The notes beneath the pieces were generated by a model. The model saw nothing but the letters and a program-made list of their open reading frames with translations. It was not told the origin of the DNA and made no database searches. Below, piece by piece: positions 23,961-35,930 of a DNA stretch of 64,000 nucleotides. Source of the stretch: Morella rubra (Eukaryota > Streptophyta > Magnoliopsida > Fagales > Myricaceae); assembly GCA_003952965.2 (NCBI GenBank), contig CM025851.1, positions 16,931,877-16,995,876 on the forward strand, written 5' to 3'. The translations under genes and the position numbers were made by a program. Numbering within the stretch: the first letter of the stretch is position 1; each line of letters begins with the position of its first letter.

Positions 23961-24530
23961 ACCGTTCCAGTTGGCATATTTGGCAACTTCTTCAACCATT
24001 ATAGGAGCCCCTCGGCTGTCCAATGTCGGCAAGATCCACATTAAAAGCAATGTTATCTGATTTACAACTTCTGACAATGTTATCAATGATCAACGTCTTA
24101 CTAGTTGGGTAGCAAATTCAAGTATGCAGCAGGAGCTTATTCATTCTTCAACCGTTCCAGTTGGCATATTTGGAAATTTCTTCAACCATTATAGGAGCCC
24201 CTCGGCTGTCCAATGTCGGCAAGATCCACATTAAAAGCAATGTTATCTGATTTACAACTTCTGACAATGTTATCAATGATCAACGTCTTACTAGTTGGGT
24301 AGCAAATTCAAGTATGCAGCAGGAGCTTATTCATTCTTCAACCGTTCCAGTTGGCATATTTGGCAATTTCTTCAACCATTATAGGAGCCCCTCGGCTGTC
24401 CAATGTCGGTAAGATCCACATTAAAAGCAATGTTATCTTATTTACAACTTCTGACAATGTTATCAATGATCAACGTCTTACTAGTTGGGTAGCAAATTCA
24501 AGTATGCAGCAGGAGCTTATTCATTCTTCA
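23961..24530 (+). repeat. 190-bp tandem repeat, three units
   Basis: Units start at 23,961, 24,151 and 24,341 with ACCGTTCCAGTTGGCATATT and are almost identical. The related blocks at 28.4 and 38.0 kb have one unit each. 190 is not a multiple of three. A short minus-strand reading (VEEIAKYANW...) crosses the first unit but is not a recognised protein. Confidence 0.95.
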
Positions 24531-24559
24531 ACCAAGATTCATAACCAGATTAAAGTCAA

Positions 24560-25185
24560 TAAGCTCCGGTAATCAAAAATCTAATCAAGAGAGGTAAAGA
24601 GATAAAGCAATCATACACAAGAAACGCAGCTTGTTTATGAATTGAAAACCCCTTTGAAGAACATCTTCAAGATGAGAAAATCACTCCAAGCGTGTAGCTG
24701 CCAACCGATCCACTAAGAGGGTTTAAACTTACAAATGGTGATTTTGTTACAGCAAAACGTTTGCTAAATCACAAACCTGATCAATTGTAACAATTCAAAT
24801 GACACATTTGAACTTGCACCAAGCGGTCAATTGAGAACCTCTAAATGTCCTACTTAGCAAATCCTTTCCAAGCACACTAGCTTCACGATCACTCGACTCC
24901 AGCACTCACAAATCTTCATAACTTCTAAGGTTACACACTCACAACAGGATTTCAAGGTGATTGATTTTCTTAATTAACGAGAGAGAATTTGTGTATTTAC
25001 TTGTTCAAGGTTGTGCAATTTTCAATATGATCTCTCTAAAGGTATATTTTGCGATTTTGAAATATTCTCTACTTATAGAGACTAAGAAAATGAAGGTTTC
25101 ATCGTTGAAAAAAGAAGAGTACTTAGTTTATTTTGTGTATTTTCTACTTATCGTTGAAATATTCTCTACTTATTTTGTGTATTTA
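24560..25185 (-). mobile_element. Copia LTR fragment (minus strand), first copy
   Basis: Read on the minus strand, the segment has the texture of the R-U5 part of plant copia LTRs: GTGGATCGG, then CTTGGAGTGATTTTCTC and a GAAGATGTTCTTC run. Related copies are at 28,640-29,205 and, shortened, 38,295-38,475. ORFs here are not preserved between copies. Confidence 0.5.
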
Positions 25186-25403
25186 CTATTTTTTTAAGGA
25201 AGAAATGAAAAATATGTTAAATATCTTGATATCCTCCTTATATATCATCTCTGTTTGACAAAATTTAAGTAAGAAGAGTACTTAGTTTATTTTTTTTTAA
25301 CATTGTCATGCACGAAAAACAGTGTACTTATTTCTTATTAATTGAATATGGAACTAAATTCTCAGTGGCATTGAATAGTGTATTGAAGTTAAATATTATC
25401 AGC

Positions 25404-25511
25404 TTATAATTTTTCGTAACTTGGTGTGTTACGTATGTTATAAAATACAATTTTTTCTTCGTCCTCCACGAAGTTGTGGATGGTAGCGGCATCCAATACT
25501 TCTACACTCAT
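25404..25511 (-). pseudogene. EF-hand gene stub, 19 codons plus foreign tail
   Basis: The promoter, TATA region and first 19 codons (MSVEVLDAATIHNFVEDEE) match copy 2. The sequence then switches to unrelated DNA at 25,454 and stops at 25,404-25,406 after 16 new codons. Both EF-hand loops are gone. A promoter-plus-start stub could yield a 35-residue peptide, but function is unlikely. Confidence 0.85.
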
Positions 25512-25873
25512 CTTTTCTCTTAAGCTTTGAAAAATGGGTAATGGAAGTTTTGTTTTCTTTGTTGAAGAGGAAGGTGATGTTCTCATATATATATAGTTAT
25601 CCATGTTCAGAGGCGTTAGTGCGGGCTACAATTAATATTCCTACGCTGTTTCCAGCCATCACACTTCTTTGATCAGCCTGTAGTTTCCCTTCGCCATAGT
25701 TTTCCGAATTCCTCTGTGCACCGACAGAATTTGAATTCCACGAAGCAAAATGCTCGGTCGGCTAGTCCGTCCACCACTTGAGTTTTAAAACAAATACTTT
25801 TTCCCCCAGGCGTTGAAATCAGTAGGCTAAGGACGTTTAGAAAGTCAAACTATCAAAACAATCAATAAAAAAG

Positions 25874-26279
25874 GGTTAATTATAGTTTGCATCCACGTGA
25901 TTTGGGGATCTTTAAACTTTGCACTTTATTATTTCAATTTTGATATATTTTATACACGTAGTTATGGCTTACTAAGATTTGCACCCCTGCCCATCAATTT
26001 ATCCGTTATTTCGAACGAAAAAATCAACCACGTACAGAACACGTGGGTGCAAAATGTAAGACCTCCCAAACTACATGGGTTCGTAGTGTAATTAATTCTT
26101 TTTGAATATTGGGAGCAAAATGAGCAAGTGAGTCCCATGTAGAACGTGTGATTGAAATTTTCATTCAGGGTGTAAATCGAAGGAACCCATAACCATGTGG
26201 TTGAAATGTGTTAAAATTGAAAGAACGGGATGCAAAGTATCAAGACTCCCAAACCACGTAGGTGCAAAGTGTAATTGCC
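25874..26279. mobile_element. MITE-like element, copy 2
   Basis: Same family as 21,068-21,452, with ends GGTTAATTATAGTTTGCA and GCAAAGTGTAATTGCC. The flanks (AATAAAAAA before, TAATAAAATA after) could be a worn A/T-rich target duplication. Confidence 0.75.
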
Positions 26280-29200
26280 TAATAAAATATGAACAGTGAA
26301 GAAACCGTTTGTATTAACAAGGAAAAATATTATACGCCATTAATTCATCCCTCAAGTTTCAATTTGTATTTACGCTATATAAGTTGCATAGACAATTGTT
26401 AAATCTAACGGAAAAGTAATATGAATTAATCAAAATATTCTTGGAAATTATTTTTTTTAGAAAGAGAAAATAAGAAAAGAAAAAAAATATTTTTATTTTT
26501 GTTTTTATTTAAAAGGTTTACTTTTATGTATACATTATTATTTATTTTTAAATAATTTTATTTTTGAAAAAAAAAACCGTCAAATTGAATGAATGACATC
26601 ATTTTTATATAATTTAACCGTCAAATGAATGGATTGGCAATGATTGAATGTTTTTTTTTGAAACACAAGGAGCATGATTTATTATTAGCAGTAGGAGTAG
26701 TAGTAGTATGATTTTCCCTTGTTAGAAAACAAACTATAGAATGCCAGAAAAGATGGGCCTTTTACCAAACCAAGAAGCCAGCCTCCAAAATACCCAGTGG
26801 GATGTTGTGGAAAGTAATTGGTGTGCTAAAGAAATCTTGACTTCTAAAACATGAAGAACCACAGACCTCTTTGTTCGTCTAATTCCGCTCCCCAAAAGGC
26901 ATGACTCCTTTCTTAATCAAACATCATATAGTTTTTTGCCTTGTGCTTGTGCGGGATATTCGAGGTTCCCACCGCTGCCTCTCCTCTGGCAAATTAAGGC
27001 CGCCGCCGCCGTGTGCGCACCGCGTTGTTTGTCCTGCTTGCAGCCGGTTTGGTACCAATTATAATATTCTCCCTGTACCTGTATGTAATTAAATAGAATT
27101 TCCTTGATTCTCTAGAAAACCAAACATTAAACAGTTGTGCTTCTATAAGTTTTCTGCCCTGTTGTTATTGTTAGTCCTTTTGGTTTAGTACTTCATCTAG
27201 TCTGCTAGCTAGCTAGTATAAAATCCCCGTCCAATAGCGCACCAAACGACCTTAATTAAACTTTGGAAATTCTTCCTCCAGTACTCTTTCCAACTCTATG
27301 CCTCTGTCTCCATTCAGATATAAACATTAATTGGTTTACAAAAAGATTGAGGTCTTCAATAATCTCATTCTAATCCCTATCTAATCATAGTGGATAGAAA
27401 AACGAGGAACAAGAAATAAAAAAATCGTTCTACACAGTTGATCATGAATCAATTACGATTGATCAGATAGTTCACGGTAATTTCCTCTCATGAGTTGCCC
27501 ACTAACCCCGATTTATTCGTTTTGCTAGGTGGATTAATTTATTTTCACCGGAGTTCATGAATTGGACCTTTTTGGGCTTTGGATAATTTTTAGGCTCGTT
27601 GGGCTTTAGATTTAGTATCATCAACAATAAATACCAGTAAAATTAACTTCTAGTGTGGACTTATGGTCAATTTTTTTTGGTTAGCGACGAAAATCTTGTA
27701 AGTAGGCCCTCGCGAATGATATTGACTCGACGTATAAGTAAATTCTAGAGACTTTAGTATATGAACTCACCACCCACAGTCTCTCACTTAAGTCACTGGT
27801 TTGATATGAAGGAATCAAATTCAGGGCCGCACACTCAAACCACACAGTTCTAGCTAATTAGTGTCGTTCTTAATTATTAATATGCTACCCGATGCTGGCT
27901 GACTGATGGTCAATTTACTTGATGTCATGATCAGGATTCATTCCAACCCGAAAGAAAACATTTTGTACGTACCAAGTCATTAAGAGAAAAAAAAAAAAAA
28001 AAGATTCACTTATCCTGAAACAACAGAATTTTTATCAAAAGGTATAAATTTTTTAATTTTAGATAGAAAATTATTATTTATAGTTCAAGATCCATGTTGA
28101 TTACAACCACAAAAGTATATATAACGCAAATATCCTTAAATTAGTAGCTTATTAATTAATAACATTATTGTGTGTCGTAATAAATTAAAAGTATAACGCA
28201 CATACACTTATTGGTTGTTGCAGCTCTACCCTACCCTAGTTCAGATACATACATATTGTCTAGGGACATGGATAGGACGTCTTACGCATTCACGCATCTG
28301 AGATAAGTAATACCTATATATATACGTTATCTTCTTCTTCTGGTCTTCACTGATCCGTTTGCGGTCTAAAGTCTTTTAGTCCCCACCAGAGTAATGAGAT
28401 GGGATGGCATTCATACCGTCCCAGTTGGCATATTTGGCAACTTCTTCAGCCATTATAGGAGCCCCTCGGCTGTCCAATGTCGGCAAGATCCACATTAAAA
28501 GCAATGTTATCTGATTTACAACTTCTGACAATGTTATCAATTATCAATGTCTTACTAGTTGGGTAGCAAATTCAAGTATGCAGCAGTAGCTTATTCATTC
28601 TTCAACCAAGATTCATAACCAGATAACCAAGATTAAAGTCAATAAACCCCAGTAATCAAAAAACTAATCACAAGTGGTAACGAGATAAAGCAATCACACA
28701 CAAGAAACGCAGCTTGTTCATGAATTGAAAACCCCTTTGAAGAACATCTTCAAGATGAGAAAATCACTCCAGCGTGTAACTGCCAAACGATCCACTTAGA
28801 GGGTTTAAACTTACAAATGGCGATTATGTTACAGCAAAATGTTTGCTAAATTACAAATCTGATCAATTGTAACTATTCAAATGACACATTTGAACCTGCA
28901 CCAAACGGTCAATTGAGAACCTCTAAATGTCCTCCTTAGCAAATCCTTTCCGAGCACACTTGCTTCACGATCACTGGAACTCCAGCACTCACAAATCTTC
29001 AGAACTTCTAAGGTTACCTACTCACAACAGGATTTCAAGGAGATTGATTTTCTTAATGAACGAGAGAGAATTTGTGTATTTACTTGTTCAAGGTTGTGCA
29101 ATTTTCAATATGATCTCTCTAAAGATATATTTCGCAAATTTTGAAATATTCTCTACTTATAGAGACTAAGAAAATGAAGGTTTCATCGTTGAAAAAAGAA

Positions 29201-29793
29201 GTCGTCATAACAAACTCGAGTGAGAAATGAATATCTTTCCTTTCGATAAATTTTAACAGACTCGTGTTTGAGCGTACGTCAAGCCTCAAGTAAGCTTCCA
29301 CTCTGATCAGTGTCCTATTATCTAACACCAGGCTATCTAGGCTCAAGCCAGCTCAACTTCTCTAGAACTTTTCTGCAGTACTCTGTATCTGCAGAACTCA
29401 GCAGTACTAGTTGAGCTTCAAGCTAGATCCAAACTTGTTCTTTATAAAATCTTATGAACAGACTTTCATACAAGATACGTTTTTACAAGAGTTAAATAAC
29501 ATTCAATTATTAATGACTCCTTAAAACGAAAGTTAGTGCCAATATATAAAACTATGAGACTTACACTATAGTACTCTCTCAACCATTGTCACCACGTACT
29601 ACAAAAAGAAAAAAAGTAGAAGTCATGGATTTGAGCATCAAGGCTTGGGTTCCCTATAAGGATAAGATAAGATCGGATAAGATCGAATAAGATCACAGAC
29701 AACGTCTGCCCAACATCCAACCGCAACGTAGGGTCCGACAGATCTCCTTTAATACATGACTTCCTCATTAAATGTTACTCTCTCTTTATTGGC

Positions 29794-29803
29794 CTATAAA
29801 TAG
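29794..29803 (+). promoter_or_regulatory. TATA box of glycine-rich protein gene 1
   Basis: CTATAAATAG lies 73-82 bases before the ATG at 29,876, just after an ATTGG (CCAAT-type) motif. The same arrangement precedes gene 2 at 39,083-39,092. Confidence 0.7.
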
Positions 29804-29875
29804 AGAAAAGACAGCCATCGTCTTTACCATCTGTCTCCAACATTTTCTCTGAATAATAGTTGCTTTCTAAGAGAA

Positions 29876-30647
29876 ATGGGTTCCAAGGCTTTTCTTTTGC
29901 TGGGTCTTATGTTTGCCATTGTGCTCCTCATCTCTTCGGAGGTGGCGGCTAGGGATTCGGCTGTGACTACCTCTGAACAACACGGTGCGCGCGTTACGAT
30001 CATAACATGCATTTTGTACCAGCTTGCTGACATTTATTTATTACACATTTCCATCGGCAGTTTTTGTGTTGCACTTAGTATTATGGTCACGCACAATTCT
30101 AATTTTTCTCTGAGTTATCAATGAATGGATGAGCTTACGAATAGAATAAGAACAATTGAGCACATTGGGCTAAGCTAGCTAGCATTAATTTAGAGCAGTA
30201 TTTGTTGAGTTTTTGCTCGCAACATAGGGCACAGCATGATCAATAACAACTTGCTAGCTTTTCATGATGTGTATAATCCATGGTATTGTAAAATAAGACA
30301 ACATATATATAGACAATTACAATTTACATCATACTAACAATATGTGTCATTTTACACGTGAAGCAGAGGCCGCTACAATGGGAAGTGAGGTAGATGACCC
30401 AAAGTATTATGGCGGTGGCGGCGGGCGCGGCGGGTATGGTGGCGGGCACGGAGGGTATGGTGGCGGGCACGGAGGTTATGGTGGCGGGCACGGAGGGTAT
30501 GGTGGCGGCGGGCATGGGCACGGCGGTATGGTGGTGGCGGCCGCCGAAGGTGCTGTGGAAAAGAAGCTCAGAAGGAGAAAGCAGCCCAGCCCTAGAAGGT
30601 CGAAAAGGAAGTCTCTCTTTGCGTGCGCTAATAATTATGTAACATAA
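29876..30647 (+). CDS. Glycine-rich secreted protein, copy 1, altered C-terminus
   Basis: Such proteins are secreted and usually placed in the cell wall or linked to stress responses. Exon 1 (29,876-29,984) codes a signal peptide (MGSKAFLLLGLMFAIVLLIS, cleavage near EVAA-RD). The intron is 29,985-30,366 (GTGCGC...GAAGCAG, phase 1). Exon 2 has EAATMGSEVDDPKYY, then a glycine-rich domain of repeated GGYGGGH units. A missing G near 30,525 (GGCGGTATGG against earlier GAGGGTATGG) shifts the frame, so the expected RRCCGKEAQKEK tail (its stop would be at 30,593-30,595) is replaced by a basic tail ending at 30,647. It may be a real allele with a new tail, a pseudogene, or a base missed in a G-rich tract. 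Confidence 0.75.
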
Positions 30648-31290
30648 TAATAAGCTCGCATATGTTTGAGTGAAATATGAATAAGCATGTGGTTCCAGGC
30701 TGTCTCTCCTTGCAAATTCCCCTCAGATCACCTAAAATATGTGACCCTCTGAGGACAAATGTTGGCCCTCACCTGAGACTTTCCCTGTGACTTTTTTGTG
30801 TACTTGTTACTTATATATCCATCATGTAGTACTGTAATATTCATTAATAATGCATCTGCGTAATTTTCTAGTTTTGTTTTGTGTCACTTATGCCTTTCTG
30901 TGCCTTCAATTATGCATGCTCCTGAGGCTTTCAAACTACGTATCGTAAGTTATTCTCCAATGAAGAAGGGATTCAAAGAAATCAAACGGCTCACAAAATG
31001 AAGCCCAAATGTCGTTCTTGAAGCCACCCCACGATCTTCTTGTTGCCCAAATGTAGCGCAAGATCATTAACTACACCTGTCATATTATATCATGGCGCCC
31101 ATCAAGGTTCCATAAAAGAAAAACAAATGTTTACGAGGAGATCACTTGTATTCATTCACAAAAGAGTATTAAGTCTACCTTAGAAAAAAAAGTTTGGGAA
31201 TAAATGTTTTGAAACATATATTATAATCATAGAGATCTTAAGCAGAACATCGTTCCTAGGTTTCTTGTAATGTATAACAATATCCTTTGA

Positions 31291-32104
31291 TGGAAGATTC
31301 TGAATCATTTTGGTATTTGCTGGAACCATTTTGGTATTCTATGACTGTCAATGTCTAATTTTGCTTGGAGCTCCTGGTGGTTATGCGGCTGGGATGTTCA
31401 TTAGATTACCTAAATTGTCTTAACTCTGTTTGAGACTTGTCTTGCTCTGTATTCTGATATATGCATTGCCTGTCTCTGTTTCTCCCCTCCCCCTTGTTCT
31501 CTGGACACATCAGGCATGCATTCAAAAAAGTTCTAAACCCAATTAGCGGATGAAAGGACTGGAGTCAGTCTGAAGATAACATTTGTTATCATCTCCTGTC
31601 ATGAGACGTGTCCATACTCCCTGTGTTAGCCATCAATTAAAAAGTTGGATTCAGAAATATAACATATATATATATATATATGCAACTAGTTTCATGTGGA
31701 TCTCGCCGACATTGAACAGTACGTATCCATGCAATCAGCACCGAAAATCCAATTATATATTGACCGAAGAATTCTCGATCCCATACCAGACAAAGAAATC
31801 GTGCCTTTGGGGACCGGAAGTGGAGGAGAAAAAGATTATCTGTGTGTCTCCATGTTTTTGAAGATTTCTTTAGCATTGGTAGTTACCACAGGTCCACAAC
31901 CACCCACAAGAATCCTAGCTAGCTAGTTCGGAGAGGTGCATAATAGTTGACGACCGATTAAAGAAATGACAGAAGAATAATAACAAAGATCATAAGTTAT
32001 GTGACAAGAAAGCTGATAATCAAGGATACAAACACCACTCAAAAGTTTTTCTTGATACAAAACGCGCGTACGCGTACAGATAATAGCCGTAGATCAGCTA
32101 GCTA
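31291..32104. other. Gene-free spacer
   Basis: No supported gene. An AT dinucleotide run lies near 31,663-31,682. The ORF at 31,696-31,926 opens with MDLADIEQ, a phrase that also appears in reverse in the duplicated block near 24.0 kb, but I do not recognise it and give it no product. Confidence 0.35.
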
Positions 32105-32467
32105 GCATGAGGGAGGACATGATAGACATCCACTCATGATTTTATTTGGACACCCCTTTTCGTTCCTTTAATTAACTATTTGTAACATTACAACATATTT
32201 GAGCGACATAGCTTAGATAACTATGTTGCTTTTAGTTTTGAGGTTCAGCTTTGGTTTCTGCATCTACAGCTTAACCAGCGTAAGAGCAGCACCTTTCGCA
32301 GCCCCTTCCATAGTAAGCAGAAACCAAAGCTGAACCTAAAAACTAAAACCAACATAGTTATCTAAGCTATGTCGCTGAAATATGTTGTAAAGTTATAAAT
32401 AATTAAGAACTAACAGGGATGTCCAAATAAAATTATGAGTGGATGTCTATCAAGTCCTCCCTCATGC
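32105..32467. repeat. 363-bp imperfect inverted repeat
   Basis: The left arm (about 32,105-32,265) starts GCATGAGGGAGGACATGATA and pairs with the right arm (about 32,318-32,467), which ends in its complement. About 50 bases separate the arms. The arms contain one or two indels but pair over ~150 bp. It is either a foldback MITE or a hairpin locus. Clear target duplications are not seen. Confidence 0.8.
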
Positions 32468-32479
32468 TTATAGTTTACT

Positions 32480-34075
32480 AATGCGAAGTTGGAATGCTGA
32501 TGTTTCTGAAGCACTCGAAGTTTGATTAGACTTCGCTTACAGTTTGATCAGATTTGACGAGAGACTGTTGTAATGGTTTTAACTACTTCACCCAAGATTC
32601 AAGAAGTTCCAAAACTTCATGAAAACCTTTCCTCCGACTCCCGAGAGTATAAAAGCCATTTTCTCACAATTATTCATGATGTTCCTAAAAAATTTGAGAG
32701 ACCTAGCTTCCAAAGCCTTTGTGATATATTCTTGTTACTATTTCATAGTTTGTATGTGTGTGAACTGAGATCAAACCCTGCGAGATTTGTCTTTTTCATA
32801 TCATCTCAGTTTGGATTTCGATCACCAAAATTAACCATGATAAAGAAGGTTAACTCCAGAGGTTGCTGGAGATCTACGAAGACTGGGTGTTCCAGTTGTA
32901 AAAGAGATGATTGCACGTGGGTGTGTGGAAAGATTGTCTTGGCTGTGGAGATAGTTTTAGAAATCAACTTCAAATGGAAGACAAGTTTCTCGTTCCCTGC
33001 AAGGTGCAAATCTGGATGTTGTATTCCAGGTAAGGTAAAAATTGGATAAACTAGCAACGGGGTGTTGGGTAGTTTATAGATCACTGTATACCGAGTTTGA
33101 AGTTTCTATTAGATTTGCTTAAACCGGCCTATCTGGCCCGGAGAGTTTTTACCTCTTGAAAAATTCTTTCAAGCGGATTTTCTCTTGTCATCACTCTTGG
33201 TGTCATCGTGTGTGATTGTGATTTCATAGAATATTTAGTGTTGCTGTTGCGATTGTCATTCATTTGTTTTTTTATTAAGAAAGAAAGTCTTGGTTATATT
33301 GAAGCATTGATAATCTGCATTGTCTTGTCCATATTGTTTTGATTCCGCATAGTATAGTGTTGATATTAGTGTCCTTGAAATTTGCTGATAGTTTTTTTAG
33401 AGTGTGCAGCTATGAAATTAAAAATGACAGAAAATTTGGAGAATCTATTCACCCGCCCTCTAGGTTCAGTCACTTGTATATTGAGTCTTAAACTATCTTG
33501 TTCAATTGGTATCAGAGCAGACATCGACTCCAAAAACTCAAAAAATTCAATATGGATAGAGGTCAATCACTGAGAGTTTTCCTTTTTCGATGGATCGAAT
33601 TATGCATATTGAAAAGTGAGAATGAGGGCTTTCCTTAAGTCTCATAGATGAAAGGGTATGGACTGCTGTAACTTTAGGATGAGAGAAACCGTCTATCACA
33701 GTGAATGAAGAAACAATTGTGAAGGAACCACAACAATGGATTATGAATGAGAAAGAAACCGCTGACTGGAATAGTAAGGGAAAATCTATTTTTATTCGAA
33801 CACGCATGTCTGATAATTGTTATGGGTTAATTATTGATGATGTTTTGTCTTGCAACAAAGCTAACTTTGACATATCTCATCATACGAAGCATATAGATTT
33901 TTGACATCATTTTATACATGATCTTGTTGAAAATCAGTTTATTACTATTGAACATGTTCCCACTGAAAACCAATTAGCTTACTTATTTACAAAACCTCTT
34001 GATACGTCAAGATTTGAATTTTTGAGACAACGCCGTAGTATATTTTGTCAATTATCTTTAAAATTTTGATCAGTT
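32480..34075 (+). mobile_element. Ty1/copia element with large internal deletion
   Basis: A 5' LTR (about 32,480-33,504) has a TATAAAAG box near 32,648 and ends CA. Two bases later comes the initiator-tRNA-Met primer site TGGTATCAGAGC (33,507-33,518). A gag start follows (33,552 on: MDRGQSLRVFLF, then in other frames FDGSNYAYWK and RMRAFLKS), broken by frameshifts and stops. The sequence then jumps near 33,805 to the end of the RNase H region (HHFIHDLVENQFITIEHVPT, ENQLAYLFTKPLD), to about 34,068. Protease, integrase and most of the reverse transcriptase are gone and no 3' LTR is found, so it cannot move by itself. 34,076-34,848 holds nothing I can identify. Confidence 0.85.
33507..33518 (+). 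other. Copia primer-binding site
   Basis: TGGTATCAGAGC, complementary to the 3' end of initiator tRNA-Met, follows the LTR's CA by two bases. This is the usual position and sequence in plant copia elements. Confidence 0.9.
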
Positions 34076-35066
34076 ATTTAGTTTTTGGTTATGCATGTAT
34101 AATAATATTTTTGTTAGTCTAACATGCTCTTAGATAATATTTTGATATTTCTAGAATTTTTTATGATTTTGTGAAAATTCAATAAAATGTAATTTTTTGT
34201 GACTAAACTGTGATATTTAGTTTGCATTGAATTTCTCTGTAGCTTGTCTATCCACGGTGTTAATGGTGGAAGATATTCGGTGCTCAGGTATGTGTCTTGG
34301 TGACTTAGAGAATTTTTTTTTAAGTCACAAGTATGGGCATGGTGTTTAAGGGAAGGTTGAGCTCCTTCTAAAAGACAATGGGGTTATGTGTCTTACTTAG
34401 CTTTTTAAGTTTTAAGCCCATTTACTTTCTTACCCTTACTTATTCACTTTTGACCTAACTCTTTCTCACTTCTGCCCGATAATCCTCTCTCCCTCTCACT
34501 TGTGCCGCCGCACACTCTTTGCTCATCTTGGATTCTTGTTGAAGAAAACTCTTGTTTAATCATCCACTACTTTGGAAAGGTATGATTCTTAACTTTTCTA
34601 ACTTTGTCTTTATTTTCTCTATGAATTTTTGACTAGTTGGTGGCCATAAGGCCTTGTGGTCCCGCGTGGTGGATTCGGCATCATTATTGTTAGATCTTTA
34701 TGTTTAAGCTTATATTATGCATAAAATCTCTTATAGGTTTTGCTGTCAAAGTGTTTATAAAGAGTTTTCTACAATACCCACTTCTATTGGCACTCTGTTT
34801 CAGGAGATTTATCACAAATTTCAAAATCTTGGGTTAATAATGTTTTACTATTTTTTTTAAGGAAGAAAGGAAAAATATGTTAAATATCTTGATATCCTCC
34901 TTATATATCATCTCTGTTTGACAAAATTTAAGTAAGAAAAGTACTTAGTTTATTTTTTTTTAACATTGTTATGCACGAAAAACAGTATACTTATTTCAGA
35001 TTAATTGAATATGGAACTAAATTCTCAGTGGCATTGAATAGTGTATTGAAGTAAAATATTATCAGC

Positions 35067-35174
35067 TTATAATTTTTCGTAACTTGGTGTGTTACGTATG
35101 TTATAAAATACAATTTTTTCTTCGTCCTCCACGAAGTTGTGGATGGTAGCGGCATCCAATACTTCTACACTCAT
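35067..35174 (-). pseudogene. EF-hand gene stub, second duplicated copy
   Basis: Same 19 codons and same foreign 16-codon tail as 25,404-25,511, so the truncation came before the segmental duplication. The leader differs by a small T-run change just above the ATG. Confidence 0.85.
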
Positions 35175-35535
35175 CTTTTTTCTCTAAGCTTTGAAAAATG
35201 GGTAATGGAAGTTTTGATTTCTTTGTTGAAGAGGAAGGTGATGTTCTCACATATATAGTTATCCACGTTCAGAGGCGTTAGTGCGTGCTACAATTAATAT
35301 TCCTACGCTGTTTCCAGCCATCACACTTCTTTGATCAGCCTGTAGTTTCTCTTCGCCATAGTTTTCCGAATTCCTCTGTGCACGGACAGAATTTGAATTC
35401 CACGAAGCAAAATGCTCGGTCGGCTAGTCCGTCCACCACTTGAGTTTTAAAACAATACTTTTTCCCCCAGGCGTTGGAAATCAGTAGGCTAAGGACGTTT
35501 AGAAAGTCAAACTATCAAAACAATCAATAAAAAAG

Positions 35536-35930
35536 GGTTAATTATAGTTTGCATCCACGTGATTTGGGAATCTTTAAACTTTGCACTTTATTATTTCAAT
35601 TTTGACATATTTTATACACGTAGTTATGGCTTACTAAGATTTGCACCCTGCCCATCAATTTATCCGTTATTTCGAACGAAAAAATCAACCACGTACAGAA
35701 CACGTGGGTGCAAAATGTAAGACCTCCCAAACTACATGGGTTCGAAGTGTAATTAATTCTTTTTGAATATTGGGGCAAAATGAGCAAGTGAGTCACGTGT
35801 GATTGAAATTTTCATTCAGGGTGTAAATCGAAGGAACCCATAACCATGTGGTTGAAATGTGTTAAAATTGAAAGAACGGGATGCAAAGTGTCAAGACTCC
35901 CAAACCACGTAGGTGCAAAGTGTAATTGCC
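35536..35930. mobile_element. MITE-like element, copy 3
   Basis: Nearly identical to 25,874-26,279, inside the second copy of the segmental duplication, so it was copied with the block and was not a separate insertion. Confidence 0.75.

Larger units (their letters stand above)
25186..31290. repeat. Large segmental duplication, copy 1 (EF-hand stub to GRP gene)
   Basis: Matches 34,850-40,540 in the same orientation with few substitutions and small indels. The main difference is about 310 bp of LTR sequence (28,690-28,995) missing from the second copy. It carries an EF-hand stub, a MITE, the non-coding block, an LTR fragment and a glycine-rich protein gene. Confidence 0.9.

Noticed and set aside
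26901-27092. 63-codon ORF repeated at 36,554-36,745
   Set aside because: It is conserved only because the whole block is a recent duplication. The first-block version (22,062-22,268) differs in frame and length.
29824-30033. Minus-strand ORF opposite GRP exon 1
   Set aside because: It is the antisense shadow of a gene with clear signal peptide, TATA box and splice sites.
31696-31926. 76-codon ORF as a real protein
   Set aside because: No recognised domain, no splice context, and no copy kept open elsewhere.
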